Below, piece by piece: positions 6,817 to 14,202 of a stretch of DNA of 16,597 nucleotides (position 1 is its first letter; every line of letters begins with the position of its first letter). Location: the NCBI GenBank assembly GCA_964422065.1, contig CAYQZW010000033.1:1-16597 (forward strand). The letters are read 5' to 3'. This DNA is from S141-55 sp964422065 (GTDB taxonomy: Bacteria > Hydrothermota > Hydrothermia > WGAB01). Made by a program: the position numbers and the translations under genes. Below the pieces are notes generated by a model that ran no database searches, had not been told where the DNA came from, and worked only from the letters and a program-made list of their open reading frames with translations.

Positions 6817-8220
6817 CTACTTGTTCGGGATGTGGATGGCGCGTTTGTGGACGTTCTCGGCTGCCTCCATGAGAACTTCGGTCAACGTGGGATGGGGGTG
6901 AATCGTCAAACCGATGTCTTCTGCTGTAGCGACCATTTCGATCGCCAATGCCGCTTCACCGACCAGGGAAGAGGCCTCAGGGCCCAGGATGTGGATTCCC
7001 AAGACTTCATCGGTTTCTCGCTTTGCAATGATCTTGGCGAGGCCCACGTTTTCTCCGTAGGTCAATGCCCGTCCGCTGGCGAGGAAGGGAAACTTGCCGA
7101 TGGCGATGTCCAGTCCTTGTTCGCGGGCCTCTTCTTCTGAGAGGCCTACGCTCGCCAACTCAGGTTGGGTGTACACCACGGCAGGGATCGCCCTGGGGTC
7201 AAAGGCTGAATTTACGCCTGCAATCACTTCTGCGGCCACGACCCCTTGCCGGGAGGCCTTATGGGCGAGAAGGGGTGGTCCAGTCAGGTCGCCAATGGCA
7301 AAGATTGAGGGCACGGATGTCCGCTGTTGGGCATCTACCTTGAGATAGCCACGGTCATCGGTGAGGACCCCTACTTCTTGGAGGTTCAATTCCTCGGAGT
7401 TCGGGCGTCGGCCTACGGCCACCAACAACACCTCGCCTTCAGCCTGTTTTTCCTGATCCCCATCCTGATAGGTCAAGATCACACCCGTCTTGGTCGAGTC
7501 CACCGCCGTAGCCCGCACCCCGGTATGGATCTGAATGCCTTGGCGTTTCAAGGCCTTTTCCAGTTCTCGGGCCATCTCGGTATCCGTTCCCGGCAAGATC
7601 TGGGGCATCAACTCAAAGACTTCCACCTCACTTCCGAAGTGCCGATACACATATGCGAACTCCAAGCCAATTGCCCCCGCACCCAAGATCAGGAGTTTTT
7701 GGGGAACCTTCGCGAACTGCACTGCATGGTTAGAGTCCCAGATCCGATGCCCATCTGGCTCAAAACCTTTGAGCACCGCGGGTCTGGACCCCGTTGCCAG
7801 GATAATGGCATCGGCCTCGTACGTCGTTTTCGTTCCATCCGAACGGGTTACTTCTACGGTCTTTGGCCCTTTGAGGGTTCCGGTTCCCTGGACCCATTCC
7901 ACCCCGTGGGTCTTCCAGAGGCTTTGGATGCCCTTGACAAGCCGCTGGACAATTCCGGTTTTCCATTGATTGAGTTTTTCCAGGTCGAACCCGTGGTCTT
8001 CGAGGTGCAGGCCCATTTTTTTGCGGGCGTGTTCTGTTTGGGCGCGGAGATGTGCGGCGTGGAGCAACGCTTTGGTGGGGATACAACCAACATTCAAGCA
8101 GACTCCACCGATCTCTTGTTTCTCAATCACCAGGGTCTTTTTGCCGAGTTGACCCAGTCGGATCGCGGCCACATACCCTCCTGGCCCCGCGCCGATGACA
8201 ATGGCATCATACCGTTCCAT
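6817..8220 (-). CDS. lpd: Dihydrolipoyl dehydrogenase (E3 of the 2-oxoacid dehydrogenase complex)
   Basis: This is a 467-residue cytosolic FAD enzyme that reoxidises dihydrolipoyl groups on E2 and reduces NAD+. The N-terminal dinucleotide-binding motif GAGPGG is at residues 10-15. The redox-active disulfide is Cys41/Cys46 in GGVCLNVGCIPTK. A second Rossmann motif for NAD (LGAGAIGLEFA) lies near the middle, and the C-terminal catalytic pair is His443/Glu448 in HPHPTLTE. Length is normal for the family. ATG follows AAGGAGG at a short four-base spacing. It is the last gene of the E1alpha-E1beta-E2-E3 operon, 33 bases after E2. No convincing terminator is visible in the 194 bases between it and nuoH. 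Confidence 0.96.
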   Translation of the reverse strand: MERYDAIVIGAGPGGYVAAIRLGQLGKKTLVIEKQEIGGVCLNVGCIPTKALLHAAHLRAQTEHARKKMGLHLEDHGFDLEKLNQWKTGIVQRLVKGIQSLWKTHGVEWVQGTGTLKGPKTVEVTRSDGTKTTYEADAIILATGSRPAVLKGFEPDGHRIWDSNHAVQFAKVPQKLLILGAGAIGLEFAYVYRHFGSEVEVFELMPQILPGTDTEMARELEKALKRQGIQIHTGVRATAVDSTKTGVILTYQDGDQEKQAEGEVLLVAVGRRPNSEELNLQEVGVLTDDRGYLKVDAQQRTSVPSIFAIGDLTGPPLLAHKASRQGVVAAEVIAGVNSAFDPRAIPAVVYTQPELASVGLSEEEAREQGLDIAIGKFPFLASGRALTYGENVGLAKIIAKRETDEVLGIHILGPEASSLVGEAALAIEMVATAEDIGLTIHPHPTLTEVLMEAAENVHKRAIHIPNK

Positions 8221-8253
8221 ACGACCTCCTTGTTTGTCGTCTCTGTATAGTAC

Positions 8254-9543
8254 TCAAACCGAGAGGAGTAATCGTTCTGGATTTTCGAGGATCCCGATGA
8301 GTTCTCGGGTGAACCGGGCAACCTCCGCCCCGTCGCTCACACGATGATCGAAGGCTATGGAGAGATAGACCATATCCCGGATAGCGATCTCACCGTGGTC
8401 GGCCACAATGGGACGCTTTTTGATGCTGTGGAGTCCGAGGATCGCGACCTGAGGATAGTGGATCACTGGGAAGGAGAAGAGTCCACCAATGGAGCCGATG
8501 TTTGTGATCGAAAACGTTCCCCCTTCCACATCTTCCAGGGTCAATGCGCCTTTCCGTGCCTTTTCCGCCTTTTCTACGAGTTCTCGGGCGAGGGCAAAGA
8601 GGGGTTTACGTTCCGCGTGATGGATTACAGGGACCACCAAGCCCTGATCGGTTGCTACAGCGACGCCGATATTGTAAGTTCTATGAATGAGAATCTCCCC
8701 TCGATCGTCGTCCACCGTCGCGTTGAGCATGGGATATTTCCGGAGTGCCTGGATCACCGCTTTAATGATAAACGGCAGGAATGTGAGTTTCACCCCTTCC
8801 TGTTCGGCCAGGGGCTTGAGTTTTTCGCGGATCTTCACGAGTGCGGTGACATCGGCCTCGTCAACATGAAGGGTATGGACTGCCATGTCCTTGGATTGAC
8901 GGAGTCGCCGAGCGATCTCACGGCGTATTCCCCGGATCGGGACACGTTGGGGTTCTGGGACGCCGAGTGCATGGGGTTCTTGGAGGCGTTGGCGCCGTTG
9001 CGCAGCATACCGGAGGACATCTGCTTTCACGATTCGGCCCACGGGAGTAGAGGGCGGGACCTCTCGAAGGTCGACCCCCAGATCCCGAGCGGCCTTTCGC
9101 GCTGCAGGCGTTGCCTTAACAGGACCAGGTGAGGAAGGCGGTGCGGGATGCGTCGGTGCGATGACCGTTGCCATAGGTGTCGGGACCGGCTTAACCGCCG
9201 GTGTTGGACCTGGTGGGCTCGGCTCTTCCGAAGATGCCGTGGGTTCTTGAGAGGGAAGTTCTTTCCCCACCAGCGTTTTGAGATCGATGGTACTCGGGTC
9301 CTCTCCCGGTTCTGCGAGGACCGCAAGGGGTTGATGAACTGGGATGACCGCGCCTTTCGGCGCAACGATCTTCACCAAAACGCCTTCGTAGGGCGACGGG
9401 ATCTCCACGGTCACCTTCTCCGTCATCACTTCCACAATCGGTTCGTTTTTCTTGACATACTCTCCCTCTTGCTTGAGCCACTGGAGGATCTCTCCTTCGA
9501 CGACACTTTCTGCAATCTCAGGTAGCAATAAGACTTTTGCCAT
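8254..9543 (-). CDS. Dihydrolipoyllysine acyltransferase (E2), branched-chain 2-oxoacid dehydrogenase type
   Basis: This 429-residue protein is the E2 core that carries the acyl group from E1 to CoA. It has one lipoyl domain (about residues 1-80) with the lipoylated lysine at Lys43 (EVMTEKVTVEIPS). A Pro/Ala-rich linker follows, then a peripheral subunit-binding domain (about 143-180: KATPAARKAARDLGVD...GRIVKADV) and a C-terminal catalytic domain. The active-site block DHRVSDGAE places the catalytic His at 400 and Asp at 404. The single MTEKVTVE-type lipoyl site is more usual for branched-chain E2 than for pyruvate E2. It starts with ATG seven bases after a GAGGAGG that overlaps the E1beta stop region. 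The substrate cannot be fixed from sequence alone. Confidence 0.93.
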   Translation of the reverse strand: MAKVLLLPEIAESVVEGEILQWLKQEGEYVKKNEPIVEVMTEKVTVEIPSPYEGVLVKIVAPKGAVIPVHQPLAVLAEPGEDPSTIDLKTLVGKELPSQEPTASSEEPSPPGPTPAVKPVPTPMATVIAPTHPAPPSSPGPVKATPAARKAARDLGVDLREVPPSTPVGRIVKADVLRYAAQRRQRLQEPHALGVPEPQRVPIRGIRREIARRLRQSKDMAVHTLHVDEADVTALVKIREKLKPLAEQEGVKLTFLPFIIKAVIQALRKYPMLNATVDDDRGEILIHRTYNIGVAVATDQGLVVPVIHHAERKPLFALARELVEKAEKARKGALTLEDVEGGTFSITNIGSIGGLFSFPVIHYPQVAILGLHSIKKRPIVADHGEIAIRDMVYLSIAFDHRVSDGAEVARFTRELIGILENPERLLLSV

Positions 9544-9555
9544 AGTTCGACCTCC

Positions 9556-10533
9556 TCAAATCAACGACAGCGCTCTCTTAACACCTCGGACAATTCGAGA
9601 GCGGTTGGGCAGGTAGTAGTGTTCGAGGGCGTAAGGGAACGGGGTATCCCAGCCGGTGACCCGGACAATCGGGCCATCCAGGACGTCAATGGCCTTCTCT
9701 GCCACCAGAGCTGCAAGTTCTGAAGCCACAGACAAGATCTTCGGGGCTTCACTCACAATCACGAGTCTCCCAGTCTTGCCCACCGACTCCAGAATCGTCT
9801 CTGCGTCATAAGGAACGATGGTCCGGAGGTCGATGAGTTCAGGATCAATCCCTTCAGCAACCAGGTCGTCGACGGCATTCAACGTCACGTGGAGCATGGA
9901 GCCGTAGGAGACAATGGTGACATCCTTCCCGGGCCGTACCACGCGTGCTTTGCCAAGAGGAACGGTATATTCTCCTGTCGGAACCTCTTCTTTGACGGCG
10001 AAGTAGATCTTTTTCGGTTCCAGGAAAACTACTGGGTCGTCGTTCCAGATTGCGGAGAGGAGGAGACCTTTGGCGTCTGAGGGCGTGGAAGGGATCACGA
10101 CCTTGAGGCCGGAGAGATGGCCAAAGATGGCTTCAGGGCTCTGGGAATGGTAGAGTCCGCCTTTGACCCCACCCCCGTATGGGGAACGGATGACCAGGGG
10201 CACAGTAAACTGATTCCCTGACCGGAACCGATACTTGGCGATGTCTGAAGCAATGACATCGAACCCCGGCCAGATGAAATCAATGAATTGGATTTCAGCC
10301 ACCGGCCGGAGTCCCATGAGAGCCAGGCCAGTGGCCATGCCCAGGATCCCGTTTTCGTCAAGCGGGGTATCAAAGACGCGATCCTCGCCAAACTCCTCTT
10401 GGAGTCCGACGGTCAGATTGAAGACCCCTCCCCGTTTCCCCACATCTTCTCCGAAGATCAAAACACTGTCGTCTTTGGCCAAGGCTTCTTTCAACGCGTC
10501 ACGGATGGCTTCTCCAATGGACATGACGGGCAT
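9556..10533 (-). CDS. 2-oxoacid dehydrogenase E1 beta subunit, branched-chain type
   Basis: This is a 325-residue thiamine-diphosphate enzyme subunit, normal for the E1beta family. LIFGEDVGKRGGVF is at about residues 25-38, and PLDENGI (58-63) holds the conserved Glu60 expected to contact the cofactor ring. HSQSPEA lies at 129-135. The series GGLYHSQSPEA, FLEPKKIYF, GRLVIVSEAP and GWDTPFPYALEHYYLP follows, as I recall, branched-chain 2-oxoacid dehydrogenase beta subunits (mitochondrial and Thermus types) more closely than pyruvate dehydrogenase ones. The frame is open for 97 codons upstream inside E1alpha. I chose the ATG at 10533 because AAGGAGG lies eight bases upstream and the protein then begins where the family does. 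It is one base after the E1alpha stop (TGATATG). Confidence 0.95.
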   Translation of the reverse strand: MPVMSIGEAIRDALKEALAKDDSVLIFGEDVGKRGGVFNLTVGLQEEFGEDRVFDTPLDENGILGMATGLALMGLRPVAEIQFIDFIWPGFDVIASDIAKYRFRSGNQFTVPLVIRSPYGGGVKGGLYHSQSPEAIFGHLSGLKVVIPSTPSDAKGLLLSAIWNDDPVVFLEPKKIYFAVKEEVPTGEYTVPLGKARVVRPGKDVTIVSYGSMLHVTLNAVDDLVAEGIDPELIDLRTIVPYDAETILESVGKTGRLVIVSEAPKILSVASELAALVAEKAIDVLDGPIVRVTGWDTPFPYALEHYYLPNRSRIVRGVKRALSLI

Positions 10534-10534
10534 A

Positions 10535-11680
10535 TCATTCCCCTCCTTGGTGTTGGATCTCGTCAAGAAGTTCCTGCATTTCTTCGAGGAGATGAGGAGG
10601 AGTTTCGGCATAGACCTCCATGAAGAGTTCTTGAGGATCCGGTGTTTCTGCAGTTTCGGCTTGTTCGACGGCCTCTTCAATTTCCTGGGTGATGCGTTCA
10701 CGGAGTTGCGTTTCCTTTTCTTCGTTCCAGAGATTTTTGTGTTCCAGGTATTTCCGGAACCGGACCAGAGGATCTTTCCGGCGCCAGGCCTCGACCTCGT
10801 CTGGCGAACGATAGCGTTTGTCATCGTCCGCGGAGGAGTGGGGATCGAGCCGATAGGTCAGCGCCTCGATCATCGCCGGACCCCCGCCAGATCGGGCGCG
10901 ATCTACCACTTTTTTCGTTACGGTGTAGACCGCCAGGACATCGTTGCCATCGACATAATAGCCGTCCACTCCATAGGCTTTGGCTTTGACGGCCAGGGTT
11001 GGGGCAGCCGTCTGGTGGGAACGGGGCACGGAGATGGCGTAATGGTTGTTCTGGATGAAGACGATCAGCGGCAATTGGAAGACGCCAGCGAAGTTCATCG
11101 CGGAGTGGAAGTGGCCTTCGCTGGTGGACCCTTCACCGCCATAGGAAATCACGACATGCGGTGTGTTTCGGTATTTCAGGGCCATGGCCACACCCATCGC
11201 GGTTACGTGACCCAGGGCGACAGTACTCCCAATGACGAAGACGTGAGCCTCTTTTTCCCCGAAGTGGCCGGGCATCTGACGGCCTTTGCTGGGGTCGTGT
11301 TTGGTCCCGAGAATTTGACCAAAGATTTCTACCAGGGATACGCCTCGGAGATGGAGTGCGGGTGCGGTCCGGTAATAGGGCATGACCCAGTCTTGTGGAT
11401 CGAGTGCATGCAGGCTCCCGATGTGTGCGGCCTCTTGGCCGCCGATGGAGATGTAAAAGGCGGTTTTGCCTTGACGGGCCAAGATCCATCCCATCCGGTC
11501 GATCTCGCGGGTTTTGACCAGGGCTTCATACAGGGCGATGAGTTGTTCATCGTCCAATCCCGAGAGGCTGGAGGGGTCGGCATCCCCGACGGGTCGTCCT
11601 TCATCGTCGATGAACCGGATGGGCTCATCGGTGAATGGCTGGATCTCGCTGGGGAGCGAAGTTCGGACTGGCTTTGACAT
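10535..11680 (-). CDS. 2-oxoacid dehydrogenase E1 alpha subunit, branched-chain type
   Basis: This 381-residue thiamine-diphosphate subunit decarboxylates a 2-oxoacid and transfers the acyl group to lipoyl-E2. GKTAFYISIGGQEAA (from about residue 71), MPYYR (100-104) and DPSKGRQMPGHFG (129-141) are family landmarks. RLDPHSSADDDKRYRSPDEV marks the flexible loop, and its form is characteristic of branched-chain E1alpha. The cofactor/Mg motif reads G182-E183-G184 and ends at Asn211-Asn212; most relatives have GDG, so the metal-binding aspartate is a glutamate here. The ATG at 11680 follows AAGGAGG by six bases. An in-frame GTG eight codons upstream has no such site. It is the first gene of the four-gene operon. 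Confidence 0.94.
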   Translation of the reverse strand: MSKPVRTSLPSEIQPFTDEPIRFIDDEGRPVGDADPSSLSGLDDEQLIALYEALVKTREIDRMGWILARQGKTAFYISIGGQEAAHIGSLHALDPQDWVMPYYRTAPALHLRGVSLVEIFGQILGTKHDPSKGRQMPGHFGEKEAHVFVIGSTVALGHVTAMGVAMALKYRNTPHVVISYGGEGSTSEGHFHSAMNFAGVFQLPLIVFIQNNHYAISVPRSHQTAAPTLAVKAKAYGVDGYYVDGNDVLAVYTVTKKVVDRARSGGGPAMIEALTYRLDPHSSADDDKRYRSPDEVEAWRRKDPLVRFRKYLEHKNLWNEEKETQLRERITQEIEEAVEQAETAETPDPQELFMEVYAETPPHLLEEMQELLDEIQHQGGE

Positions 11681-11722
11681 GATGGACCTCCTTCTTATCT
11701 TCACAAATAGACAACAAAACCA

Positions 11723-11728
11723 AGTATA
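11723..11728 (-). promoter_or_regulatory. Possible -10 box upstream of the E1alpha-E1beta-E2-E3 operon
   Basis: The minus strand reads TATACT 42 bases before the E1alpha start. The sequence 16-18 bases further upstream has no good -35 match, so this is a weak call. The 138-base gap holds only this, the terminator of the upstream gene and the E1alpha ribosome binding site. Confidence 0.3.
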
Positions 11729-11749
11729 TGGCCTTGATTAAATTGCTCG

Positions 11750-11797
11750 AAAAAAGGGTGGCCTACCCTTAGGGAGAAAGCCCCAGAAGGGTAGGCC
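11750..11797 (-). terminator. Intrinsic terminator after the superoxide dismutase gene
   Basis: A perfect 11-base inverted repeat, GGCCTACCCTT at 11760-11770 and AAGGGTAGGCC at 11787-11797, surrounds a 16-base loop. In the minus direction it is followed four bases later by six T residues (11755-11750). This is a textbook rho-independent terminator, 22 bases after the SOD stop codon. It separates the cytochrome c-SOD unit from the dehydrogenase operon. Confidence 0.88.
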
Positions 11798-11818
11798 TCG
11801 GGCACAGGCAAGGAGGAG

Positions 11819-12445
11819 TTACCGTTTCAAGGACTCCAGTGCTTTGTCGTAGTTTTGGGCGACCTGTTCCCAGTTGACGATCTTCCACCAGTTTTCAATG
11901 TATTCAGCGCGGTGGTTCTGATACTTGAGGTAATAGGCGTGTTCCCAGACGTCCAGGCACAGGATGGGGATCATGCCGAGCATGACAGGGTTGTCTTGGT
12001 TGGGTGTGGAGAAGACGCGGAGTTTGCCGAAGTGATCTACAGCGAGCCAGGCCCAACCGCTGCCGAATTGGGTTGAAGCTGCCTCGGAAAAGGCATGCTG
12101 GAAGATCTCAAAAGAACCAAAGGTCTGTTTGAGGGCCTTTGCCAGATTGCCTTGGGGTTCGCCTCCGCCGAGAGGAGACATCACGGTCCAGAACAGGCTG
12201 TGGTTGTAATGTCCGCCGCCGTTGTTCCGAATTGCGATCTGGATATCCTCGGGGACGGAGTCCAGGTGCTGCAAGAGCTCTTCCAGAGGAACATCTTGGA
12301 GGGAGGGATACTTTGTAAGAGCGGCGTTCAGTTTGTTGACGTACCCGGCATGGTGTTTGCCGTGGTGGATCTCCATGGTCCGGGCGTCGATATAAGGCTC
12401 CAATGCATCAAAGGCATACGGGAGTTCTGGTAAAGTGTGGGCCAT
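11819..12445 (-). CDS. Superoxide dismutase, Fe/Mn family, Mn-like
   Basis: This 208-residue enzyme converts superoxide to oxygen and hydrogen peroxide. Metal ligands are visible at His27 (EIHHGKHHAGYVN), His82 (GGGHYNHSLFW), Asp165 and His169 (DVWEHAYYLKYQN). GGGH in the middle and Gln150 in NQDNPV are the residues usually seen in Mn-type enzymes, so sodA is the likelier class, although cambialistic activity cannot be excluded. There is no signal peptide, so it should act in the cytoplasm. The ATG follows AAGGAGG by six bases. It lies 15 bases after the cytochrome c gene, which implies one transcript, and it is followed by a strong terminator. Confidence 0.96.
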   Translation of the reverse strand: MAHTLPELPYAFDALEPYIDARTMEIHHGKHHAGYVNKLNAALTKYPSLQDVPLEELLQHLDSVPEDIQIAIRNNGGGHYNHSLFWTVMSPLGGGEPQGNLAKALKQTFGSFEIFQHAFSEAASTQFGSGWAWLAVDHFGKLRVFSTPNQDNPVMLGMIPILCLDVWEHAYYLKYQNHRAEYIENWWKIVNWEQVAQNYDKALESLKR

Positions 12446-12460
12446 TTTGGTCCTCCTTTT

Positions 12461-12889
12461 TTACTTTTTGTCAAGGTTTTGGGTGTCTTTTCCCTGAGGT
12501 GACGCGGGTTTAACCTGTGTCACCACCTTCAAATAGGCAATTAAGGCTTGGATTTCTTTCTCTTTCAGGCCCAGGTTGGGCATAATGACCTGGTAGATCC
12601 GGTGAAGTTTTTTGAGGTAGGGGTCCTTTGCCACCATTACCGGTGGGTTTTTGAGGTAGGTGGCGAGCCATTCTTCGTCTTTCTCAGCCGCTTCGAGGCG
12701 ATCGAAGAGGCCTTGGAGTCCTGGTCCCACCAACCGCCGGTCTGTCAAAGTGTGGCAGGCAACGCATCCTTTTGTGTTAAATAGGGTTTGTCCTTGCTTG
12801 ACGAGGGTGGAATCCGTGGGTGCTGCGGTTGTAAGTCCTGTCAACGTTATCAGGAGAATGCTAAGAAACATCAGGTTTTTCATGGTCAT
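12461..12889 (-). CDS. Exported monohaem c-type cytochrome
   Basis: This is a 142-residue secreted electron-transfer protein. An N-terminal signal peptide (about residues 1-23, ending LTTAA) precedes the class I cytochrome c fold. The haem attachment motif is Cys42-Val-Ala-Cys45-His46, followed by GPGLQGL. Met103 in QVIMPNLGL is the probable axial ligand, and KEIQALIAYLK is the expected final helix. The C-terminal tail is polar and may be disordered. The frame is open for 19 codons upstream; I chose the ATG at 12889 because AAGGAGG lies six bases before it and the signal peptide then starts properly. It is followed closely by the SOD gene. The redox partner is unknown. Confidence 0.9.
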   Translation of the reverse strand: MTMKNLMFLSILLITLTGLTTAAPTDSTLVKQGQTLFNTKGCVACHTLTDRRLVGPGLQGLFDRLEAAEKDEEWLATYLKNPPVMVAKDPYLKKLHRIYQVIMPNLGLKEKEIQALIAYLKVVTQVKPASPQGKDTQNLDKK

Positions 12890-12917
12890 GATAGACCTCC
12901 TTCCATGTGCTCCTTTA

Positions 12918-12946
12918 AGCATAACCCATTTGAGGTTCAAAATCAA
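12918..12946 (-). promoter_or_regulatory. Predicted promoter of the cytochrome c-SOD unit with an internal dyad
   Basis: The minus strand has TTGATT (12946-12941), a 17-base spacer and TATGCT (12923-12918), four of six matches in each box. The spacer contains a perfect short dyad, TTTGA-3-TCAAA (12929-12941), which could be an operator. Upstream, 12947-13006 shows no terminator for the preceding gene. Confidence 0.45.
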
Positions 12947-13006
12947 GACTGAGAAATTCGCTCAATTATTATCATCGTTTGCTCCAGAGGCCAGGGAGGA
13001 GAGGCA

Positions 13007-13297
13007 TTACTTGAGGACTGTATAGAGTTGGAACTCGTTGGGTTTTGAGAACCACTCCTGCGGAACAGGTTGTGCATGGGCCTTTTGAAAGGCCTCGGAT
13101 TGGACCCACTGTTGGAAGGCCTCTGCAGACTCCCACCAGATCATGATGAGATAATCCTCGCCTTCCGTGGCACACAGGAATTCGGTGCGGGTACAGCCGG
13201 GTTGTTGCTCTACTATTTTCAGACGGGCACGAAATCGATCCTCAAAGGCCTTCCGGTATTCCTTTTTGACAAAGATGCGATTCACGGCCACTACCAT
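13007..13297 (-). CDS. ABM-fold protein, probable IsdG-like haem-degrading monooxygenase
   Basis: This is a 96-residue single-domain protein of the antibiotic-biosynthesis-monooxygenase (dimeric alpha/beta barrel) superfamily. The residues needed for haem ring opening in IsdG-type enzymes appear in the right places: Asn6 (AVNRIF), Trp64 (EAFQQWVQS) and His74 (FQKAH). The Trp-His spacing of ten equals the IsdG spacing I recall. The stretch WWESAEAFQQWVQSEAFQKAH resembles that family throughout. Other ABM proteins handle quinols or have unknown substrates, so haem degradation is an inference. The start is ATG nine bases after AAAGGAGG; an upstream TTG sits directly on the Shine-Dalgarno sequence and was rejected. 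It begins five bases after the methyltransferase stop. Confidence 0.75.
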   Translation of the reverse strand: MVVAVNRIFVKKEYRKAFEDRFRARLKIVEQQPGCTRTEFLCATEGEDYLIMIWWESAEAFQQWVQSEAFQKAHAQPVPQEWFSKPNEFQLYTVLK

Positions 13298-13302
13298 GAG
13301 AT

Positions 13303-13896
13303 TCAACCTCCTTTAGAGCCTTTACGTGTGGCTCGGATTAAAAAGCGGGCAGGTAGGGGAGAGGTGCGGAGTTCGGCATGAAAGCCGGCTTCCTCTGTGA
13401 TTGCACGTGCTTCTTCCGGTGACAGGCGCTCCTCTTGGGGAGGGCCGGGCGGGCCGGGAACGGCCCGATCCCAATCCCAGATCCAGAGTGTCCCGTCGGG
13501 TCGAAGAACGCGGTAAATCTCACGTAAACTCTCGACGGGATGGTGAAGTTCGTGCAGGGCATGGGCTAGGATTACAGCGTCGAAAGCCTGATCCGGAAAG
13601 GGCAACGTCACTTCCCCTACCTGGACCAAACAGACATTGTGGATTCCTTGAGATTGGATATACTGTTGGGCGATCTGAAGCATTTCCTGCTGGAGGTCAG
13701 CTCCGACCACGTGTCCTTCCGGCCCCACCTGTTCGGCGAGATAGGGGAGGTAGAACCCTGGGCCACAGGCCAGGTCCAGGACGGTGTGGCCCCTTCGGAG
13801 CCCAAGACTTTGGATAAGGGCCCGGGGACGTTCCTCGTCGGCTCGCTCAGGACGGAGCAGCCGATCGGCCGCCCCCGGGTCGTACTTGTGTGTCAT
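13303..13896 (-). CDS. Class I SAM-dependent methyltransferase
   Basis: This is a 197-residue cytosolic protein with a Rossmann methyltransferase fold. Motif I is VLDLACGPGFYLPYL, with the glycine-rich loop at residues 41-47. GADLQQEML marks the acidic end of strand 2, and FDAVILAHALHELHHPVESLREIYRVLRPDGTLWIWDWD covers motifs II-III of the UbiE/methyltransf_11 type. The substrate cannot be told. The frame extends 32 codons upstream with a histidine-rich stretch that is really the end of the DUF2892 gene read in another frame. The ATG at 13896 overlaps the DUF2892 stop (ATGA) and has no clear ribosome binding site, so it probably depends on translational coupling. Confidence 0.88.
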   Translation of the reverse strand: MTHKYDPGAADRLLRPERADEERPRALIQSLGLRRGHTVLDLACGPGFYLPYLAEQVGPEGHVVGADLQQEMLQIAQQYIQSQGIHNVCLVQVGEVTLPFPDQAFDAVILAHALHELHHPVESLREIYRVLRPDGTLWIWDWDRAVPGPPGPPQEERLSPEEARAITEEAGFHAELRTSPLPARFLIRATRKGSKGG

Positions 13897-14090
13897 TTTT
13901 TCTGTGTCGAGAGACCGAGGATTTGGTAGAGGGGACACCAACCCAGAGAAGCGGTGATGATGGGAATGAGACCGATGATGATCGCAACCCACTTACCCGT
14001 TCCGGTTAGCCCGAACACGCCCCACAGGATCAGGGCAAGCCCAATGATCCACCGAATCCATTGGTCAACACTACCGACATTCTTCTTCAT
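13893..14090 (-). CDS. Small DUF2892-family inner-membrane protein
   Basis: This 65-residue protein has two predicted membrane helices (about residues 12-30 and 34-50), joined by a short Gly/Thr-rich turn. It ends with the conserved GWCPLYQILGLST motif, which contains a single cysteine (Cys52). DUF2892 proteins occur alone or fused to a rhodanese domain, as in E. coli YgaP, where the membrane part helps dimerise the sulfurtransferase. A separate rhodanese gene lies 586 bases upstream here. ATG follows AAGGAGG by six bases. The biochemical role of stand-alone members is not established. Confidence 0.88.
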   Translation of the reverse strand: MKKNVGSVDQWIRWIIGLALILWGVFGLTGTGKWVAIIIGLIPIITASLGWCPLYQILGLSTQKK

Positions 14091-14139
14091 CGCATACCTC
14101 CTTTTTTAAAATGGCACCTTGCCCACAAACGATTCTAAG

Positions 14140-14164
14140 AAATTCCCAAAAGTGTACCCTATCC
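14140..14164. other. Intergenic motif shared with 6734-6758
   Basis: Both sites contain TTCCCAAAA followed by a TGT and a CC..TAT end on the plus strand, with about four in five positions identical over the aligned part. Both lie between genes and upstream of a minus-strand start codon. The function is unknown; chance similarity has not been excluded. Confidence 0.35.
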
Positions 14165-14202
14165 GCCCGGACCACGGGCGCAATGCTCCGTTCCTTAGGA
14201 GC
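14164..14202 (-). other. Two adjacent small hairpins between the thioredoxin-like and DUF2892 genes
   Basis: CGCCCG/CGGGCG (14164-14169 with 14175-14180, 5-base loop) and GCTCC/GGAGC (14185-14189 with 14198-14202, 8-base loop) are separated by four bases. No T-run follows directly in either direction, so they do not form a standard terminator. They could be a leader structure, a processing site or a weak attenuator in the 166-base gap (14091-14256). I see no clear promoter in that gap. Confidence 0.4.

Noticed and set aside
10534..10824. A 97-codon N-terminal extension of the E1beta frame
   Set aside because: It lies inside E1alpha in another frame and has unlike composition (Lys/Arg/Asn rich). 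The ATG at 10533 has a strong ribosome binding site and gives the family-standard N-terminus.
13897..13992. A His-rich N-terminal extension of the methyltransferase (MGCDHHRSHSHHH), which could look like a metal-binding tail
   Set aside because: It is the coding sequence of the DUF2892 protein read in a second frame. The ATGA overlap at 13893-13896 gives a better start.
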